A stretch of DNA of 16,891 bases from an uncultured bacterium. Lineage in GTDB: Bacteria; Patescibacteriota; CALEFQ01. Shown piece by piece: positions 1 to 7,276 of the stretch (the stretch's first letter is position 1; every line of letters starts with the position of its first letter). The translations under genes were made by a program, and so were the position numbers. The DNA lies in the NCBI GenBank assembly GCA_937877125.1, contig CALEFQ010000046.1, positions 1 to 16,891 on the forward strand, given 5' to 3'. The notes beneath the pieces were generated by a model, which was not told the origin of the DNA, did not search any database, and was given only the letters and a program-made list of their open reading frames with translations.

Positions 1-1
1 T

Positions 2-487
2 AATTTGACTCATCCCGCCGCGCCGTCCGCCAAGCTTCAGATCACATATATTAACAACGGTAAATTCACCAACCTAACGACCCGCTACCGGACCTGGGCC
101 CAGGTCTACGTGCCCGCCGGAGCGACTTTGATATCCTACGACGGCGCGGAAGTGACGGACAAATCTACAGCGCGTGGCGAGTTGCGCGAAGAAATCGACC
201 CCAACTCCGGTCGCAAAGTTTGGTCATATTTCAAATCGATTGAGCCGGGTACCCAGGAAACAATGACTATCGAATACCGCTTACCCGCCGAGGTAATCCA
301 AAAAAACTCTTACGCCTTGCTTTTCCAAAAGCAGCCGGGAACACCGGAATTTAAGCTTAACGTCGGCGTCAAATCCGGCCGGACCCCAAAACAGATTGAT
401 CCGGTCGAAGCCGGAAAAATTGAAACAACTAACGTCTCATTCGATTCCGATCTATCCGTTGATCGAGAATTTCGAGTGAATTACTAA
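2..487 (+). CDS. C-terminal part of a DUF4012-like envelope protein (cut by window edge)
   Basis: The reading frame is open to the left edge, so the real start lies outside the window and the TTG at 5 is unlikely to be a true start. About 161 residues are visible. They are beta-rich, with a segment reading like 'NLTTRYRTWAQVYVPAGATL' followed by a second Ig-like region with 'MTIEYRLP'. This resembles the C-terminus of DUF4012-type proteins, which are common in CPR bacteria and are anchored by an N-terminal membrane segment; their function is unknown. The stop is only 4 nt before the S41 protease gene, so the two are probably co-transcribed. The family call is from memory of the sequence pattern; an unrelated beta-sandwich surface protein is the alternative. 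Confidence 0.55.
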   Translation, partial: NLTHPAAPSAKLQITYINNGKFTNLTTRYRTWAQVYVPAGATLISYDGAEVTDKSTARGELREEIDPNSGRKVWSYFKSIEPGTQETMTIEYRLPAEVIQKNSYALLFQKQPGTPEFKLNVGVKSGRTPKQIDPVEAGKIETTNVSFDSDLSVDREFRVNY

Positions 488-491
488 AACC

Positions 492-1712
492 ATGACCGAC
501 CCCCAGCCCAAACGACATGTCGCCGCCTATGCTTTTGTCATCCTACTAATCGCTAGTTTTGGGATTGGTATTTGGGCCGGCAAGGTTATCTTCACTTCCG
601 AGACCAAACAAACCTATGTTGAGGTGGTCAATCGGGAAACCCCGGAAAATAAAACCGTTGATTTTAGTCTTTTCTGGCGAGTTTGGGACTCGGTCCTAGC
701 GAAAGCGTATAAACAGCCGGTCGACCAAGAAAAGATGTTTTACGGGGCCATTAAAGGCCTAGTCGCCTCAATCGGCGATCCCTATTCATCTTTCATGGAT
801 CCGACCGAAACCCAGGATTTTGACAAGGAATTAGCCGGTACTTTAGAAGGCATCGGCATTGAAATCGGCATCAAAAAAGAAAAACTGACGGTTGTTGCCC
901 CCATCGAAGGCACCCCAGCGGACAAGGCTGGTTTAAGGGCAGGCGACTGGATTATTAAGATAAATGATGAGCCGACGATGGAAATGTCATTGGATGCGGC
1001 CGTCCAGAAAATTCGCGGGCCAAAAGGCACCCCGGTCAAATTAACTGTTTCACGTGGCGGCACGGCTGAACCAACCGATCTGGAAATAAACCGCGACCGA
1101 ATCACCGTGAAATCAGTGAAGTTCAAAATGCTTGACGGCGGCATTGCCTGTGTGGAAATGACCCAGTTCGGCGATGATACCGTCCGGGAATTCGATCGAG
1201 CCGTTCTTGAAATGCAAGCTCAAAATGCTCGCGGATTAATTCTCGACCTACGCAACAACCCCGGCGGCCTGCTCGACGACGCGATTAAGATCGGCGGGGA
1301 ATTCCTGGAACAGAAAGTAATTGTCAAAGAAAAAGATTCCGACGGCAGTATGCTTGATTTACGATCCGAGGGGCCAGCGCGGCTAAAAGATTTGCCGGTC
1401 GTGGTTTTAGTGAATGAAGGAAGTGCTTCCGCCTCGGAAATTTTGGCCGGCGCCTTGCGCGATCACCGGCAAATAATTCTGATCGGGACCAAGACTTTTG
1501 GCAAAGGATCCGTCCAAGATCTGGAAAGTTTGCCCCAGGAAACCAGTCTCCGGATTACGGTGGCCCATTGGCTGACTCCTAACGGCAACGAAATCGATGA
1601 CAAAGGATTGGAACCGGATATAAAAGTGGAACTATCTGATGATGATTACAATAACGACCGCGATCCCCAACTCGACAAGGCCCAGGAAGTCATTCGGGAA
1701 AAAGCGCGTTAA
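492..1712 (+). CDS. ctpA: S41 family C-terminal processing peptidase (CtpA/Prc type)
   Basis: A membrane-anchored serine protease that cleaves substrates near their C-termini outside the membrane. The 406-residue protein has an N-terminal membrane span at about residues 10-29. A PDZ domain lies at about 115-190 ('GTLEGIGIEIG', 'AGLRAGDWIIKIN'), and the S41 catalytic core at about 205-385. The catalytic dyad is visible: Ser313 in 'NEGSASASEI' and Lys338 in 'TFGKGSVQ', with the same 25-residue spacing as Ser430/Lys455 of E. coli Prc. The substrate strand 'LRNNPGGLL' is intact. The length is normal for the CtpA subfamily. It follows the DUF4012-like gene by 4 nt. There is no Shine-Dalgarno before the ATG, so translation may be coupled to the upstream gene. 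Confidence 0.92.
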   Translation: MTDPQPKRHVAAYAFVILLIASFGIGIWAGKVIFTSETKQTYVEVVNRETPENKTVDFSLFWRVWDSVLAKAYKQPVDQEKMFYGAIKGLVASIGDPYSSFMDPTETQDFDKELAGTLEGIGIEIGIKKEKLTVVAPIEGTPADKAGLRAGDWIIKINDEPTMEMSLDAAVQKIRGPKGTPVKLTVSRGGTAEPTDLEINRDRITVKSVKFKMLDGGIACVEMTQFGDDTVREFDRAVLEMQAQNARGLILDLRNNPGGLLDDAIKIGGEFLEQKVIVKEKDSDGSMLDLRSEGPARLKDLPVVVLVNEGSASASEILAGALRDHRQIILIGTKTFGKGSVQDLESLPQETSLRITVAHWLTPNGNEIDDKGLEPDIKVELSDDDYNNDRDPQLDKAQEVIREKAR

Positions 1713-1715
1713 ACA

Positions 1716-1743
1716 TTGCCTTTTTTTCGAAATAAGTTATAAT
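1716..1743 (+). promoter_or_regulatory. sigma70-type promoter for rplI
   Basis: The -35 element is TTGCCT (1716-1721) and the -10 element is a perfect TATAAT (1738-1743), with a 16-nt spacer. It starts 4 nt after the S41 protease stop codon. The predicted transcription start is near 1750, giving an rplI leader of about 50 nt. Confidence 0.6.
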
Positions 1744-1751
1744 CCACTGTA

Positions 1752-1786
1752 GTCGTATGAAAACGCCAACTACGACCTTATTTTTT
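1752..1786 (+). promoter_or_regulatory. hairpin plus T-tract in the rplI leader (possible attenuator)
   Basis: GTCGTA (1752-1757) pairs with TACGAC (1771-1776) across a 13-nt loop, and a T-rich tract follows (1778-1786). An overlapping alternative pairs GTAGT (1749-1753) with ACTAC (1769-1773), so the leader could switch between two folds. The stem is short and weak. The shape is that of an intrinsic terminator, but regulation of rplI is inferred only from position. Confidence 0.3.
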
Positions 1787-1802
1787 AAAGTTGATAACTT
1801 GT

Positions 1803-2261
1803 ATGAAAGTGATATTAATGCAGTCAGTTAAAAACCTCGGGGCCAAGAATACGCTGGTCGAAGTCAAAGAAGGCTACGGGCGAAACTTCTTAATTCCCAA
1901 GAAAATCGCCGTTCTGGCAACCCCGGGCGCCCGAAAAAACCTGGAAATGCTCAAGAAAAAAGAAACCAAATCATGGGAACAAATCCAGGCCAAGGCTGAG
2001 GAATACGTTAAAAAACTGGCCAAACATAAAATCGAAATGAGCGCCAAGGCCGGGGAGAAGGGTAAGCTTTTCGGGTCGATCACCGCCGAAAAGTTAGCAG
2101 CCGCCGTCAGTGAGATCCTTAAGACTAGGATCCCGGAAAAAATGATCAAGTTGACCGAAGAACTCAAGACTACGGGCGAGCACGAAGCCGAGGTTAACTT
2201 CGGCGCCGGACATACCGCCGTCATCAAAATCTCCATCACCCCCGAACCAGAAAAGAAGTAA
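1803..2261 (+). CDS. rplI: 50S ribosomal protein L9 (bL9)
   Basis: A structural protein of the large ribosomal subunit that binds 23S rRNA near the L1 stalk. I chose the ATG at 1803, giving 152 residues starting 'MKVILMQSVKNLG', because L9 proteins begin MKVIL; the in-frame TTG at 1791 would add four unneeded residues. The N-terminal RNA-binding domain is clear ('GYGRNFLIPKKIAVLAT', about residues 24-40). A long charged connecting helix and a complete C-terminal domain ('GEKGKLFGSIT', about 82-150) follow. The start has no Shine-Dalgarno. As I recall, some CPR groups lack L9, so its presence helps place the organism. It has its own promoter and a possible terminator after it. Confidence 0.95.
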   Translation: MKVILMQSVKNLGAKNTLVEVKEGYGRNFLIPKKIAVLATPGARKNLEMLKKKETKSWEQIQAKAEEYVKKLAKHKIEMSAKAGEKGKLFGSITAEKLAAAVSEILKTRIPEKMIKLTEELKTTGEHEAEVNFGAGHTAVIKISITPEPEKK

Positions 2262-2266
2262 CTTAC

Positions 2267-2290
2267 ACCTGCACCTAACGGTGCAGGTTT
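2267..2290 (+). terminator. 9-bp hairpin between rplI and pyrG
   Basis: ACCTGCACC (2267-2275) pairs perfectly with GGTGCAGGT (2280-2288) around a TAAC loop. Only three T follow (2288-2290), so termination may be partial. It ends 18 nt before the pyrG ATG and could instead regulate pyrG readthrough or translation. Confidence 0.55.
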
Positions 2291-2306
2291 CATATATCAA
2301 AAACCT

Positions 2307-3953
2307 ATGCCAAAATCTCAGCCGAAATATATCTTTATCTCCGGGGGCGTTATTTCCGGCCTCGGCAAAGGCGTCACCTCTTCCTCGATCGCTAAAATAC
2401 TGCAGCACTACGGCTTGCGCGTCACTCAGATAAAATGCGAAATGTATGTCAATGTCGATGCCGGGACGATTCGTCCGACCGAACATGGCGAAGTTTTTGT
2501 CTGCGCCGACGGCACCGAAACCGACCAGGATCTCGGAACCTATGAAAGATTTTCCGGGTTGACGCTCGGCCACGACAATTTCGTGACTACCGGACAGATT
2601 TACCAAGCGGTGATTCAGCGAGAGAGAAACCTGGAATATGACGGGGAAGATGTCGAAGTTGTCCCGCATGTTCCTTTGGAAATAATCTCCCGTATCAAAA
2701 AGGCCGGCAAAAAAGGACGCGCTGATATCGTCATCGTCGAACTGGGCGGAACTGTCGGCGAGTACCAGCAGGTTCTCTTTCTCGAAGCCGCTCGCATGCT
2801 CAAGCTGGAAGTCGGTCGCGATGTGCTCAATATACACTTAGCCTACTTGCCGATACCGGCCAGTATCGGGGAAATGAAATCGAAGCCGGCTCAATATTCG
2901 GTCAAAACTCTTTTTTCCGCCGGCATCGTGCCGGATATCTTTATCGGTCGGGCGGAGCGCCCCCTGGACAAGCCGCGCATTAGCACCTTGTCCCGAAACA
3001 CCGGTATCCCCGTCAAGTCCATCTTCTCCAATCCAGACGTCAAATCGATTTATGAAGTGCCGATATTGCTGAACCGCCAAAGGATCGGCGAGCGCATCCT
3101 GGAATTACTGGGCTACCCCAAACAGAAACACCCAAAAATCAGCGACTTCGCCCGACTGCTGAAAACAATTCAGGCCGAAAAACCCGAGGTCAAAATCGCC
3201 ATTGTGGGTAAATATTTTGATACCGGTAATTTTGCCCTGGCCGACTCGTATGTTTCCGTGATTGAAGCGATCAAGCACGCCTGCTGGTATTATCGCCGCG
3301 AACCGAAGTTGCAATGGATTAATTCCAAAGATTACGAGAAAGACCCGCGTCGAGTTCAAGAGCTTTCTGAATTTGACGGCGTGATTATCCCCGGCGGTTT
3401 CGGCAAAACCGGCGTGGAAGGCAAGATCAGGGCCGTAAAATACATTCGGGAAAACAAAATCCCGTACCTCGGCCTATGCTACGGCATGCAAATGGCGATT
3501 ATCGAATTTGCGCGCAATCTCTGCGGTCTGCGGCGCGCTCACACGACGGAAGTCGATCCCCGCACCGCTTATCCTGTTATCGACATCCTGCCGGAACAAA
3601 AAGAAAAAATGGCCCGCCATCAATACGGAGCCACGATGCGGCTCGGCAATCACAAAGCTGTGCTCCTGCCGAAATCACTGGTAGGGAAGGCCTACGGCAA
3701 GCGTGTTGTTACCGAGCGCCACCGCCATCGCTACGAAGTCAATCCTAAATACATAAAAAAGCTGGAATCGCGCGGCGCAATCTTTTCCGGGCGTTCGCCG
3801 GACCGCCGCCTGATGGAATTCTTCGAACTTCCGCCTTCCCAGCACCCCTTCTTCGTCAGCACCCAGGCGCACCCAGAATTTTTGTCCCACCCGACCGACC
3901 CGCATCCCTTATTTCGCGATTTTATAAAAAGCGCGATCGCTCGCTCGAGGTAA
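2307..3953 (+). CDS. pyrG: CTP synthase (glutamine-hydrolysing)
   Basis: Makes CTP from UTP, ATP and glutamine in the cytoplasm. The 548 residues are the usual length. The N-terminal synthase domain (about 1-275) has the P-loop-like 'SGGVISGLGKGVTSSS', 'HGEVFVCADGTETDQDLG', 'ELGGTVGE' and 'GEMKSKPAQYSVKTL'. The C-terminal class I glutaminase domain (about 300-548) has nucleophile Cys391 in 'GLCYGMQMA', the His522/Glu524 pair in 'AHPEF', and 'YGATMRLG' plus 'ERHRHRYEVNP'. Several usually conserved synthase-domain residues differ: 'KCEMYVNVDAGT' for KxDPYxNVDPGT, Thr where E. coli has His75, 'VGEYQQ' for VGDIES, and 'PAQYS' for PTQHS. The catalytic residues I can identify are intact, so it is probably active. 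No Shine-Dalgarno precedes the ATG. It is bounded by hairpins on both sides. Confidence 0.96.
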   Translation: MPKSQPKYIFISGGVISGLGKGVTSSSIAKILQHYGLRVTQIKCEMYVNVDAGTIRPTEHGEVFVCADGTETDQDLGTYERFSGLTLGHDNFVTTGQIYQAVIQRERNLEYDGEDVEVVPHVPLEIISRIKKAGKKGRADIVIVELGGTVGEYQQVLFLEAARMLKLEVGRDVLNIHLAYLPIPASIGEMKSKPAQYSVKTLFSAGIVPDIFIGRAERPLDKPRISTLSRNTGIPVKSIFSNPDVKSIYEVPILLNRQRIGERILELLGYPKQKHPKISDFARLLKTIQAEKPEVKIAIVGKYFDTGNFALADSYVSVIEAIKHACWYYRREPKLQWINSKDYEKDPRRVQELSEFDGVIIPGGFGKTGVEGKIRAVKYIRENKIPYLGLCYGMQMAIIEFARNLCGLRRAHTTEVDPRTAYPVIDILPEQKEKMARHQYGATMRLGNHKAVLLPKSLVGKAYGKRVVTERHRHRYEVNPKYIKKLESRGAIFSGRSPDRRLMEFFELPPSQHPFFVSTQAHPEFLSHPTDPHPLFRDFIKSAIARSR

Positions 3954-3954
3954 A

Positions 3955-3984
3955 CAAAAAAAGAAGCCCAAGCTTCTTTTTTTG
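3955..3984. terminator. bidirectional intrinsic terminator, perfect 13-bp stem
   Basis: The left arm (3955-3967, CAAAAAAAGAAGC) and right arm (3972-3984, GCTTCTTTTTTTG) are exact inverted repeats with a CCAA loop. Seven A and seven T lie within the arms, so either transcript ends in a U-tract. It starts 2 nt after the pyrG stop and 9 nt from the stop of the convergent small membrane gene, so it serves both directions. Confidence 0.85.
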
Positions 3985-3992
3985 TTGGCGCG

Positions 3993-4148
3993 TTAATCGG
4001 TATTAACCGGCAGACCTTTGTGCAAACCTTCCACTTTATAATACTGGCCAATAGCCGTATAGCCGCCCGAGGCAAAAAAAGTTACCACCACGGCAGCCAA
4101 GACAACCATTAGGATGACGGCCGTAATCATCCAACCTTTTTTTTCCAT
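3993..4148 (-). CDS. 51-residue single-span membrane protein, unknown function
   Basis: An ATG (4148-4146) opens a 51-codon frame ending in TAA (3995-3993), shorter than many ORF cutoffs. The protein starts 'MEKKGWM', has one hydrophobic segment at about residues 7-26 ('MITAVILMVVLAAVVVTFFA'), then a small polar tail rich in Gly and Tyr ending in 'LPVNTD'. The positive N-terminus suggests N-in, C-out topology. It lies 21 nt after the rpmA stop on the same strand and ends just before the shared terminator, so it fits the end of the methyltransferase-rpmA transcript. No Shine-Dalgarno is seen, as for most genes here. I do not recognise the family. Confidence 0.7.
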   Translation of the reverse strand: MEKKGWMITAVILMVVLAAVVVTFFASGGYTAIGQYYKVEGLHKGLPVNTD

Positions 4149-4169
4149 TTTTTTAGATTTATTTTATAT

Positions 4170-4448
4170 TTACTTACTTTTGACGTTGACCACTCTCGTG
4201 ACAGCCAATAAGCCGTTAAACTTCTTCTTTTTGGAGATCTTGAAATCAACTACGCCGTCAATCAAGGAGTATAAGGTATCATCCTTGCCGCGTTTGACAT
4301 TTTTGCCGGGATGAAACTTAGTTCCGTGCTGGCGAATGATAATATTGCCTTTTTTGACTTTTTCGCCGCCGAAAAGCTTGACGCCAAGGCGTTGCCCGGG
4401 ACTGTCTTTTAAATTTTGGGCGGTACCGCCCGCTTTAACATGTGCCAT
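4170..4448 (-). CDS. rpmA: 50S ribosomal protein L27 (bL27)
   Basis: A large-subunit protein whose flexible N-terminus reaches the peptidyl-transferase centre. The 92 residues start '[20 protein letters not shown]', matching the usual MAHKKAGGS start, so no N-terminal cleavage signal of the Firmicutes type is seen. '[14 protein letters not shown]' and '[14 protein letters not shown]' are typical of L27. It is not next to rplU (L21), its usual partner. Instead it sits 32 nt downstream of a methyltransferase gene and 21 nt upstream of a small membrane protein. Confidence 0.96.
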   Translation of the reverse strand: MAHVKAGGTAQNLKDSPGQRLGVKLFGGEKVKKGNIIIRQHGTKFHPGKNVKRGKDDTLYSLIDGVVDFKISKKKKFNGLLAVTRVVNVKSK

Positions 4449-4480
4449 TGTGTTATGGATTAAACCTGGTTGATTCGTGA

Positions 4481-5746
4481 TTACTTCACGAAAACAGCGA
4501 TCTCCCGACCGACGATTTGTCGCGGACGTTCGTAGAGGAGCGTGCCCCTATCGCCAGGTTCGTAATTAATTAATTTGGTCATTTCGTCGGTGAAAAAACT
4601 AACCTTAGTATACCCAAGCTGCCTGATATTGTCAAGAATCGGCAAGAAGTCGCGCGAACCGTTAGGGGAGAGGTAATAAGGAAAAACCGCCACTATCTTG
4701 CCTCCGGGGGCAAGGATTCTTTTATATTGTTCGAAAGCTTTAAGGTGAAGCCGGGACAATTGTCCGAAATATTTCGCCCTTAAACTAACGCCCGGAACGC
4801 GGGACAAGGCTGGCCCAAGCAGGCCCTCCGTCACAATAGCGTCAGCGGTATTAGCTGGAAAATGGCGCCCCAAAAAATGGACATCGACCGCCTGGAGCGA
4901 TAGCACCTGGTTCGTCGGCAATTTGTAACTACTAATCAGCCAATCCAGGTTTTGTTTGGCTTTTTTAATTGTGTCAGCGGAAGCGTCCGTGCCGATTACT
5001 TTGTAACCGCGTAATAAAGCCTCCTGAAGGATCGTACCCATGCCGCAAAAGGGGTCGAACACTACGCCGGCCTTGGGAATTTCAGCTAAATTGATCAGTA
5101 TCTGCGCCAGCTTAGGCGGTATCATGCCGGATTTCGGATCGGCGGCCGGCCGGCCGTAATCGCGGCGGCTGTAATTTTCGAAATCCTGGACCGCCAAGGT
5201 TTTCCCTAACGCCAGGTAATGGTCATCAAAAATAACGGCGATGTCAGCGCCCCGCGATAGCAACTTGTTTTTACTGACCACCACCGACGACAGAGCCGCG
5301 TCCTCGCTTACCACCAAGCGGCTCCCTAGATTTTGGCGCCGCAACGCTTGTTTCAGATCGATCCCGAAAGTCCGTAAAAATATTTGCAGATCTTTCGGGC
5401 TAAACTGGGAAGCCAGCGGGTAAACACTGAAACCGAATTCTATTTTTTGTTTTGTCTGGGCCAAATATAACCTAGCTAATTTATCCGGCGTAATTTCACT
5501 CTCAATTACTTTACGAGCCGTGGCTAAAGAAGAGAAGTTTTCGCTGTTGATGAGAATTATTTTGACCGTGCCGCCCAGTTCGGCCAGGCAGGTTTCCGGC
5601 GCCAAGAGGGGAGCGGGTGACTCGGCTATTAACAGGCCATTACCAAAACGCACCGGTTTCCAGCCGGCTTGTCGCTTAAGCCACACCGCTAATTCGGCCA
5701 GGGACAACAAAGGGCGATGCCCCAAAACAAAAGCGTAACGATACAT
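4481..5746 (-). CDS. TrmG10/Trm11-like SAM-dependent methyltransferase (UPF0020 family)
   Basis: Probably modifies RNA, by analogy with archaeal Trm-G10 and eukaryotic Trm11 (guanosine-10 N2 of tRNA). The 421-residue protein has an N-terminal region (about 1-185) in the position of a THUMP-like RNA-binding module. The family signature '[20 protein letters not shown]' follows at 195-214, then a Rossmann methyltransferase core with SAM motif I '[19 protein letters not shown]' (229-247) and acidic motif II 'VIGTDAS'. Motif IV, usually DPPYG in this family, reads '[11 protein letters not shown]' (302-312), so the catalytic Asp-Pro-Pro-Tyr is missing. The fold is confident; the substrate is not. 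It leads a cluster with rpmA, 32 nt upstream of it. Confidence 0.8.
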   Translation of the reverse strand: MYRYAFVLGHRPLLSLAELAVWLKRQAGWKPVRFGNGLLIAESPAPLLAPETCLAELGGTVKIILINSENFSSLATARKVIESEITPDKLARLYLAQTKQKIEFGFSVYPLASQFSPKDLQIFLRTFGIDLKQALRRQNLGSRLVVSEDAALSSVVVSKNKLLSRGADIAVIFDDHYLALGKTLAVQDFENYSRRDYGRPAADPKSGMIPPKLAQILINLAEIPKAGVVFDPFCGMGTILQEALLRGYKVIGTDASADTIKKAKQNLDWLISSYKLPTNQVLSLQAVDVHFLGRHFPANTADAIVTEGLLGPALSRVPGVSLRAKYFGQLSRLHLKAFEQYKRILAPGGKIVAVFPYYLSPNGSRDFLPILDNIRQLGYTKVSFFTDEMTKLINYEPGDRGTLLYERPRQIVGREIAVFVK

Positions 5747-5767
5747 AGGCGCCAGTTAATTATTGTT

Positions 5768-5796
5768 AGTTTAACCGATGCCGGATCTTTTGTAAA
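5768..5796 (-). promoter_or_regulatory. possible promoter for the methyltransferase-rpmA cluster
   Basis: On the minus strand, TTTACA (5796-5791) and TAAACT (5773-5768) are separated by 17 nt, about 20 nt upstream of the methyltransferase ATG. The -10 matches consensus at only four of six positions. Confidence 0.35.
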
Positions 5797-5800
5797 TCAC

Positions 5801-5828
5801 TTGACAGCTGATCAGGAAAAGATATACT
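5801..5828 (+). promoter_or_regulatory. sigma70-type promoter for the Phd-like/iscS/iscU operon
   Basis: A perfect -35 TTGACA (5801-5806) and a -10 TATACT (5823-5828) have a 16-nt spacer. The predicted start is near 5835, leaving a leader of about 24 nt before the ATG at 5859. No Shine-Dalgarno is present in the leader. Confidence 0.7.
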
Positions 5829-5840
5829 ACATCTTGTATA
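5823..5840. promoter_or_regulatory. inverted repeat over the -10/start site, candidate operator
   Basis: TATAC (5823-5827) and GTATA (5836-5840) form an inverted repeat with an 8-nt centre that covers the -10 element and the predicted transcription start. The palindrome ATTTAAAT follows at 5843-5850. Phd/YefM proteins are known to repress their own promoters through short palindromes, so this is a plausible autoregulatory site. The arms are short and AT-rich, so chance is possible. Confidence 0.35.
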
Positions 5841-5858
5841 ACATTTAAATTTGCCGCG

Positions 5859-6095
5859 ATGACGAATAATCGTGAAAAATACACCAATCAGAACGAATTA
5901 AAAATCAAAACCAAAGATATCATTAACGACACCGCCGCCGGCAATCGTTATATTGTGTTACGGTACTCAAAACCAGTGGCCGTTCTTTTGGGCATGGACG
6001 AATATTGCAAATTGACCGGACAGCCGCCAAAAAATTGCCGGCAGTGTCAAAAAGTTATCGGCCAGGCACTGGCCAAATTAGACAAAATAAAATGA
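5859..6095 (+). CDS. Phd/YefM-like small DNA-binding protein with three cysteines
   Basis: The 78-residue protein matches the Phd/YefM antitoxin pattern: a charged N-terminus, 'DIINDTAAGNRYIVLRYSKPVAVLLG' (split here only by naming, residues 20-45) and 'MDEYCKL'. In type II toxin-antitoxin systems this fold binds DNA with its N-terminal part and the toxin with its C-terminus. No toxin gene is next to it. Its TGA overlaps the iscS ATG (ATGA, 6092-6095), which suggests coupled translation. It has Cys50, Cys60 and Cys63, the last two as CxxC in 'NCRQC'. Three cysteines next to Fe-S genes suggest a metal or Fe-S sensing regulator, but that is inference. An orphan antitoxin is the plain alternative. 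Confidence 0.7.
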   Translation: MTNNREKYTNQNELKIKTKDIINDTAAGNRYIVLRYSKPVAVLLGMDEYCKLTGQPPKNCRQCQKVIGQALAKLDKIK

Positions 6096-7267
6096 AAACT
6101 ATCTATCTCGATCATGCCGCCACGACGCCCGTCGATTCTCGGGTCCTAAAAAAAATGTTGCCCTATTTCCAGGACCAATTCGGCAACGCCTCCTCCGTGC
6201 ACCGCTTAGGGCAAGAGGCGTCCCAGGCCGTGGAAGGAGCCCGGGAACAGGCAGCTGGATTCTTAGGCGCTAAACCGGAAGAAATTATTTTTAACAGTGG
6301 CGCCACCGAAGGCAATAACACCGTGATCAAAACCGTTGCCCGTTTGCTCAAGAAGCAAAAAGGGCTAAACCACTTGATCACGTCGGCTATCGAGCACCAT
6401 TGCGTCTTGGAGACCATGCAATCTTTGGAAAAAGAAGGATTTAAAGTGACCTATTTGCCGGTCGGCCAGCAGGGGATTGTCAGCCCAGAAGATTTTCGCC
6501 AGGCTCTGACCCCGCAAACATCTCTAGCCTCTATCATGTACGCCAATAACGAAATCGGCACGATTCAGCCGATTGCCGAACTGGCTCGCCTCGCCAAGGA
6601 ACGCCGGGTGCTTTTCCATACCGATGCCGTTCAGGCGGCTAATTATCTCGACTGCCGAGTGAACCAGCTTGGCGTAGACTATCTTACACTTTCCGCTCAT
6701 AAATTTTACGGGCCGAAAGGCGTGGGCTTGATTTACCGACGTACCGGCGCTCCGCTGACGCCTTATTTGCACGGCGGCGCCCAAGAAAACCATCTGCGCG
6801 CCGGCACGCTAAATGTCCCGGGCATTGTCGGACTGGGAGAAGCCATCGCCCTAACCCGGTCGGAACAGGCACAGCGAAGTAAGCAGGCTGGCCGCTTGTC
6901 GACCCGGCTCAGGGTTGGTTTAACCGAGAAAATACCTGACCTGCTAATTAATGGCGATACCAAACGGCGTCTGCCCAACAATGTTAATATCACGATAAAA
7001 TACGTCGAAGGTGAAAGTCTGCTCATTAGCCTCGACCTGAAACAAATCGCTGTTTCTACCGGATCGGCCTGTTCTTCCGGATCACTCCAGCCGTCACATG
7101 TCATCCTCGCCCTCGGTGTCCCAAAGGAATTCAGCCACGGGAGCTTACGTTTTACAGTCGGCCAAGATAACACCCTAGACGATATCGAAACAGTAATCAA
7201 GGATTTACCGCCGATAGTTTCCCGTTTACGCAAAATGTCGCCAACCGCACCTGCTAAATATCATTAA
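6092..7267 (+). CDS. iscS: Cysteine desulfurase (IscS/NifS family)
   Basis: A PLP enzyme that removes sulfur from cysteine and passes it, as persulfide, to Fe-S scaffolds and to tRNA thiolation. I chose the ATG at 6092 (391 residues, 'MKTIYLDHAATTP') because this is the family N-terminus; an in-frame ATG at 6005 would add residues encoded inside the preceding gene. The PLP lysine is Lys204 in 'SAHKFYGPKG'. The sulfur-accepting Cys327 lies in 'STGSACSSGS'. 'MYANNEIGTIQP' and 'HTDAVQA' are the expected cofactor-pocket motifs. It overlaps the Phd-like gene by 4 nt and precedes iscU by 9 nt, forming a compact Fe-S operon. Confidence 0.96.
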   Translation: MKTIYLDHAATTPVDSRVLKKMLPYFQDQFGNASSVHRLGQEASQAVEGAREQAAGFLGAKPEEIIFNSGATEGNNTVIKTVARLLKKQKGLNHLITSAIEHHCVLETMQSLEKEGFKVTYLPVGQQGIVSPEDFRQALTPQTSLASIMYANNEIGTIQPIAELARLAKERRVLFHTDAVQAANYLDCRVNQLGVDYLTLSAHKFYGPKGVGLIYRRTGAPLTPYLHGGAQENHLRAGTLNVPGIVGLGEAIALTRSEQAQRSKQAGRLSTRLRVGLTEKIPDLLINGDTKRRLPNNVNITIKYVEGESLLISLDLKQIAVSTGSACSSGSLQPSHVILALGVPKEFSHGSLRFTVGQDNTLDDIETVIKDLPPIVSRLRKMSPTAPAKYH

Positions 7268-7276
7268 TAAAAAAAT

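Noticed and set aside
2094..2837. 247-residue minus-strand frame across rplI and pyrG
   Set aside because: It lies antisense to two certain genes with strong codon-level conservation and has no recognisable domain; a long shadow frame.
3731..4075. 114-residue minus-strand frame
   Set aside because: It crosses the 13-bp terminator and the end of pyrG; the real minus-strand gene here is the 51-residue frame at 3993-4148.
6005..6091. 29-residue N-terminal extension of IscS
   Set aside because: The extension is encoded inside the Phd-like gene, and the family N-terminus 'MKTIYLDHAATTP' starts at 6092.
5859..6095. Complete toxin-antitoxin module
   Set aside because: No RelE, Doc, YoeB or PIN-type toxin gene lies on either side; the partner gene is iscS.
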